This document shows, piece by piece, positions 13,953-16,605 of a DNA stretch of 16,605 nt. The number at the start of each line of letters is the position of its first letter. Position 1 is the stretch's first letter. The stretch lies in the NCBI GenBank assembly GCA_903918555.1, contig CAIXEV010000332.1, positions 1 through 16,605 of the forward strand. The letters are read 5' to 3'. The DNA is from an uncultured bacterium (GTDB taxonomy: Bacteria; Planctomycetota; Phycisphaerae; Phycisphaerales; SM1A02). Under the pieces are notes generated by a model. The model worked only from the letters and a program-made list of their open reading frames with translations, did not search any database and was not told where the DNA came from. Both the position numbers and the translations under genes were made by a program.

Positions 13953-15494
13953 ATGTCTGGAAGAACGCGAAGCGCCGTGCGGGCGCAGCTCGAGTCGACC
14001 GGTCTGCCTGACGCGCTGCGGGACTTCATCGCGTCGCTCGTCGCGCGCACGCGGCTGCGCCGCGCGGAGCAGCTCGACATCGCCGCGGAGTTGACTTCGC
14101 ACTTCAGCGAAGGGCTCGCCGCGGGAAGGACCGCCGACGCGCTGATCACCGCATACGGCGATGGGCGCAAGAGCGCGCGCGAGCTGCGCGCGGGCGCGAT
14201 CGCGAAGCGCAGCGCGTTCGACCGCGCGGCCGACATGTTCGTCAAGTGGGGTTCGATCGGTGTCGCGGCCGTGCTTGCCGTGTATCTCGGTTCAGCGACG
14301 GTGCTCTACCTGCGCGAGCCCGTCATCTCCCTCGATGCGCGCGCCGCGGTGAACGCGCAGCTTCCGGAGCCGGGGCCAGAGGGACGGGCGCTCGACCTCT
14401 ATATCGCCGCGCTCGCCGACGAGTCGGGGCGATACCGAGAGGAGTGGGCGATCAACAGCGTCGATGCCATCGAGGAAGCCCTGCTCCGCGTCGATGAAGA
14501 TCCCACCGCCGAGGCGACCGCGCGTGCGGTGCTTGCCGAGATGCGCGGAACGATCGAGTTGCTCCGCGCGGTCCGCACGCGGCCGGTCCTCGGACTCGGC
14601 GTCAACGCGAACGGGTTGACCGATGACGCCGCGGTCAGGTTCTTCGGACTCGAATCGTTGATCATGGTGGAACCAGGCCGCGCAGACGGACCGTTCGGTT
14701 CCTCTCTCTTTATGGACAAGTTGCCGCAGATCGCGGTGTTGCTGCGCAGCGCGAAGCTCTTATGCTTCGATGCAAGCATCGCCGCGAAGGACGGCCGTGG
14801 CGACGACTTCGTCGCGTCGATCGAAGCCGCGAGCATGTCGGCGCGCCATGTCGGCGAGTTTCCGTTTCTGGTCACCGAGCTCGTGAAGATCCGCGTCCAG
14901 CGCGTCGTGCTTGACGAGGTGCGGCGCGCGGTCGAGCAAACACCAGCGATGTTCACAGATGCGCACCTCGTGCGGCTGGGGGAGCTGGTACGCGCCCAGA
15001 CCAGCGGGATTGCGATCGGAGTCGAAGGCGAGCGCCTGATGATGCGCGATTTCATCCAGCGTTGCTTCAGCGACGATGGAAACGGCGATGGCGTGCTGCT
15101 CCCGCGGGCGTGGACGCGTGCGCTCGTGGAGCTGTCGGATTTTCCGGCCGCCAGGGAGAAGTCAACAACGCTCGCAGCGGTCGAGTTCCTTGCAGGACCG
15201 GCCGCGGCGACGGCGTTCCCATCGCGCCGCGAGATCACGGATCGGCTCGACGCCTACTACGAGTCCGCGATTGCCGTTGCCAACGCCACGACGCGCGAGG
15301 AGTTCGACGCGCGCATGGGCGCGTATCGCGAGCGCATGGGCGACATACGCGCGGCTCCGTCCAATCTGCTGGATGCCCTCGTTCCTGCGCTCGACAAGGC
15401 GCTGGAGAACGGCTGGAAACTGCGCGAAGCGGTTGCGGACACCGCCGATCTGATCGCGCGTGAGCGCGCAAAGCGCGCGGGTTCTTCGCGATGA
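13953..15494 (+). CDS. Membrane-anchored helical protein C, paralogue of protein A, unknown function
   Basis: This 513-residue protein opens with a cytoplasmic helical domain (residues 1-85: LRRAEQLDIAAELTSHFSEG, then ALITAYGDGRKSARELR). It resembles the permease-prefix/HAAS-type domains found at the N-termini of many planctomycete membrane proteins. One membrane segment follows (WGSIGVAAVLAVYLGSATVL, 99-118). Outside the membrane come PVISLD and PEPGPEGRALDLY (138-150), RPVLGLGV, the helical module SAKLLCFDASIAAKDGRGDD with LVTELVKIRVQRVVLDEV (about 266-323), and SDDGNGDGVLLPRA (373-386). All of these align with protein A in the same order. It stops where A would continue into its pseudopilin-like tail, so it lacks about 170 C-terminal residues. 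It is the last gene of the operon, 20 bp after the thioredoxin gene, and its stop lies 10 bp from the opposing pseudopilin stop. No named function is known to me. Confidence 0.75.
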   Translation: MSGRTRSAVRAQLESTGLPDALRDFIASLVARTRLRRAEQLDIAAELTSHFSEGLAAGRTADALITAYGDGRKSARELRAGAIAKRSAFDRAADMFVKWGSIGVAAVLAVYLGSATVLYLREPVISLDARAAVNAQLPEPGPEGRALDLYIAALADESGRYREEWAINSVDAIEEALLRVDEDPTAEATARAVLAEMRGTIELLRAVRTRPVLGLGVNANGLTDDAAVRFFGLESLIMVEPGRADGPFGSSLFMDKLPQIAVLLRSAKLLCFDASIAAKDGRGDDFVASIEAASMSARHVGEFPFLVTELVKIRVQRVVLDEVRRAVEQTPAMFTDAHLVRLGELVRAQTSGIAIGVEGERLMMRDFIQRCFSDDGNGDGVLLPRAWTRALVELSDFPAAREKSTTLAAVEFLAGPAAATAFPSRREITDRLDAYYESAIAVANATTREEFDARMGAYRERMGDIRAAPSNLLDALVPALDKALENGWKLREAVADTADLIARERAKRAGSSR

Positions 15495-15504
15495 GCGCCT
15501 CGGC

Positions 15505-16413
15505 TCACTGAATCTCGGGGCGCACGATCCCGGGCAGGATGATCCCCGCCATGAAGCGGAACGCGGGCTGTTCGCCCGGCTCGACGACATTGTGCACCGG
15601 AGGCTTCGCAAGATTCGGCTGCATCAGGCGCGCGAGCTGGTCGTAGATGATGCCCGGGGCCTCGACCGAGCCGTCGAGATAGGCGAGATTCACGCGGCCC
15701 GGGTTCCAGAGCGCGGGTGCATCCATCCACTGGCGCGCGGCTGACATCGGCGGCGCGACGGCGATGATCCAGCCAGCGAAGTTGTATCCCGCGGAGTCTT
15801 CCTCGGCGATCGAAGCCATCGTGCGCGACGGCTGCGGGATGCGCGCGAGCGTGGCCGTGCTGAACCGCGAGTTGCGGTACGGCTCGGGCGTCTCGGGGCT
15901 CTCGGGATCGGGGAATCCGTACGCGTCGTTGGCGCGCCGCGCGTAGTCGCTGTCTCCGACGCCGACGAATGCGCTCATCGAGTACGAGCGCACGCGACCC
16001 GTCGGGTCCATCGGCGAGACATAGGCCTGCGGGTTCTGCCCGATGTAGCTCCACAGCGCGCCCGCAGCGAGGCTCTTGACCGACTCGACGCCGCCCGCGA
16101 GACCGCCCGCGACGGCGGTGTTGACCCACGAGTTGTCGGTGTTTCGCATGCCGGGCTGCGGCGGGCGGCTGTCGGTGCGCGGACTCACGAGGCGGCCGTC
16201 GTTGTCGCCTGCGTACGCCATGTTCGCGAGCACGAGCTGGCGTTGGTTGGCGAGGCATGCCGTCGCGCGCGACATGGCCTGCAGGCGGCCGATGCCGACG
16301 AGGATCAGCCCCATCACGATCGCGATGATCGTGATCACGACAAGCAGTTCGACAAGCGTGAAGCCGCGACGAGGCGCGCGCACGACGATGGATTGCGGGC
16401 GGTTCGTGGTCAT
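15505..16413 (-). CDS. Type II secretion-type pseudopilin, planctomycete large form
   Basis: The 302-residue protein has a class III prepilin signal: a basic leader ending RRG17, then F18-T-L-V-E22-L and a hydrophobic helix (VVITIIAIVMGLILVGI). Prepilin peptidase would cut after Gly17 and methylate Phe18, and Glu22 is the conserved +5 residue. The long C-terminal domain contains NQRQLVLANMAYAGDNDGRL and, near the end, NLAYLDGSVE, a form common among the expanded DUF1559-like pseudopilins of planctomycetes. It may form or decorate a short pilus-like fibre of a type II secretion-like system, but no other system genes are in the window. The ATG at 16413 is preferred: a TTG-initiated 13-residue extension is unsupported. 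It converges on protein C with 10 bp between stop codons and no clear terminator. Confidence 0.9.
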   Translation of the reverse strand: MTTNRPQSIVVRAPRRGFTLVELLVVITIIAIVMGLILVGIGRLQAMSRATACLANQRQLVLANMAYAGDNDGRLVSPRTDSRPPQPGMRNTDNSWVNTAVAGGLAGGVESVKSLAAGALWSYIGQNPQAYVSPMDPTGRVRSYSMSAFVGVGDSDYARRANDAYGFPDPESPETPEPYRNSRFSTATLARIPQPSRTMASIAEEDSAGYNFAGWIIAVAPPMSAARQWMDAPALWNPGRVNLAYLDGSVEAPGIIYDQLARLMQPNLAKPPVHNVVEPGEQPAFRFMAGIILPGIVRPEIQ

Positions 16414-16423
16414 GCGTTCCAAG

Positions 16424-16452
16424 AACCTAGCGCAGGAGCGGCGAGGAACCAA
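16424..16452 (-). promoter_or_regulatory. Candidate promoter of the pseudopilin gene
   Basis: On the minus strand TTGGTT (16452-16447) is separated by exactly 17 bp from TAGGTT (16429-16424). Ten bases separate the -10 box from the ATG, so the message would have a leader of only a few bases. Each box matches three of six consensus positions, so spacing is the main support. Confidence 0.35.
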
Positions 16453-16579
16453 CGGCTGCGCGTCGATTCACCGAGATTTCACGATGTTTCACCGCGCGCA
16501 AAGCGGAGCATCGGGAATTCCACCCGATGTGGAGTTGATTCTCGCGGCGCAGATCACGCGATGCGGAAATCATGGGTGC

Positions 16580-16599
16580 CAGCAGACTTCAGTCTGCTG
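16580..16599. repeat. Perfect 9-bp inverted repeat at right edge
   Basis: CAGCAGACT (16580-16588) and AGTCTGCTG (16591-16599) are exact complements around a TC centre. It lies in the non-coding stretch upstream of the pseudopilin gene (16414-16605), where I see no other gene. It resembles the short dispersed ACTTCAGT/CTTCAG-centred palindromes seen in many bacterial genomes, but it could also be the stem of a terminator or an operator for a gene beyond the window. Confidence 0.6.
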
Positions 16600-16605
16600 A
16601 ACGGA

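Noticed and set aside
16414..16452. TTG-initiated 13-residue extension of the pseudopilin
   Set aside because: It has no ribosome-binding site and overlaps the candidate promoter boxes. The ATG at 16413 gives a normal prepilin leader.

Overview
The window is high-G+C bacterial DNA and most probably comes from a planctomycete, perhaps of the Phycisphaerales type. This is inferred from protein style, since no 16S rRNA or marker gene is present. The clues are a dockerin-like Asp/Asn-rich repeat on an exported protein, a PEP-CTERM-like sorting tail, a pseudopilin with the planctomycete-style large C-terminal domain and a YLDGSVE stretch, and a family of long helical exported or membrane proteins of a kind I associate with this phylum.

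Layout. Positions 2-1033 (+) hold the 3' part of an exported alpha/beta hydrolase gene. A strong hairpin and a tRNA-Ala(GGC) on the minus strand follow at 1046-1166. At 1303-3193 a RimJ/RimL-like acetyltransferase (-) and a serine beta-lactamase-family hydrolase (+) diverge from a gap of only 22 bp. Positions 3194-3732 lie between two convergent 3' ends and contain a REP-like palindrome cluster bracketed by a 26-bp direct repeat. At 3733-6184 (-) a dockerin-type exported protein and a PEP-CTERM-like protein form a coupled pair in visibly less G+C-rich DNA. A 403-bp non-coding stretch follows.

The largest unit is a five-gene plus-strand operon at 6588-15494. It encodes a GH95-like/DUF5703-type glycosidase lipoprotein, a membrane-anchored helical protein (A), an exported helical protein (B), a TlpA-like thioredoxin, and a second membrane-anchored helical protein (C). 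The joints are a 4-bp overlap, a 75-bp gap, a 4-bp overlap and a 20-bp gap. At 15505-16413 (-) a pseudopilin converges on the operon end with only 10 bp between stops. A perfect short palindrome lies near the right edge.

How the genes may work together. Almost every product is predicted to be exported, lipidated or membrane-anchored, so the window reads as cell-envelope and extracytoplasmic functions. The most original signal is that A, B and C carry versions of one helical module (twice in B). A and C also share a Pro-Gly-Pro-Glu-Gly motif and an Asp-rich SDDGxGxGxLLPRA loop. I do not know the function of this family. The glycosidase and thioredoxin beside it suggest a glycan-handling or envelope role, but that is a guess from context.
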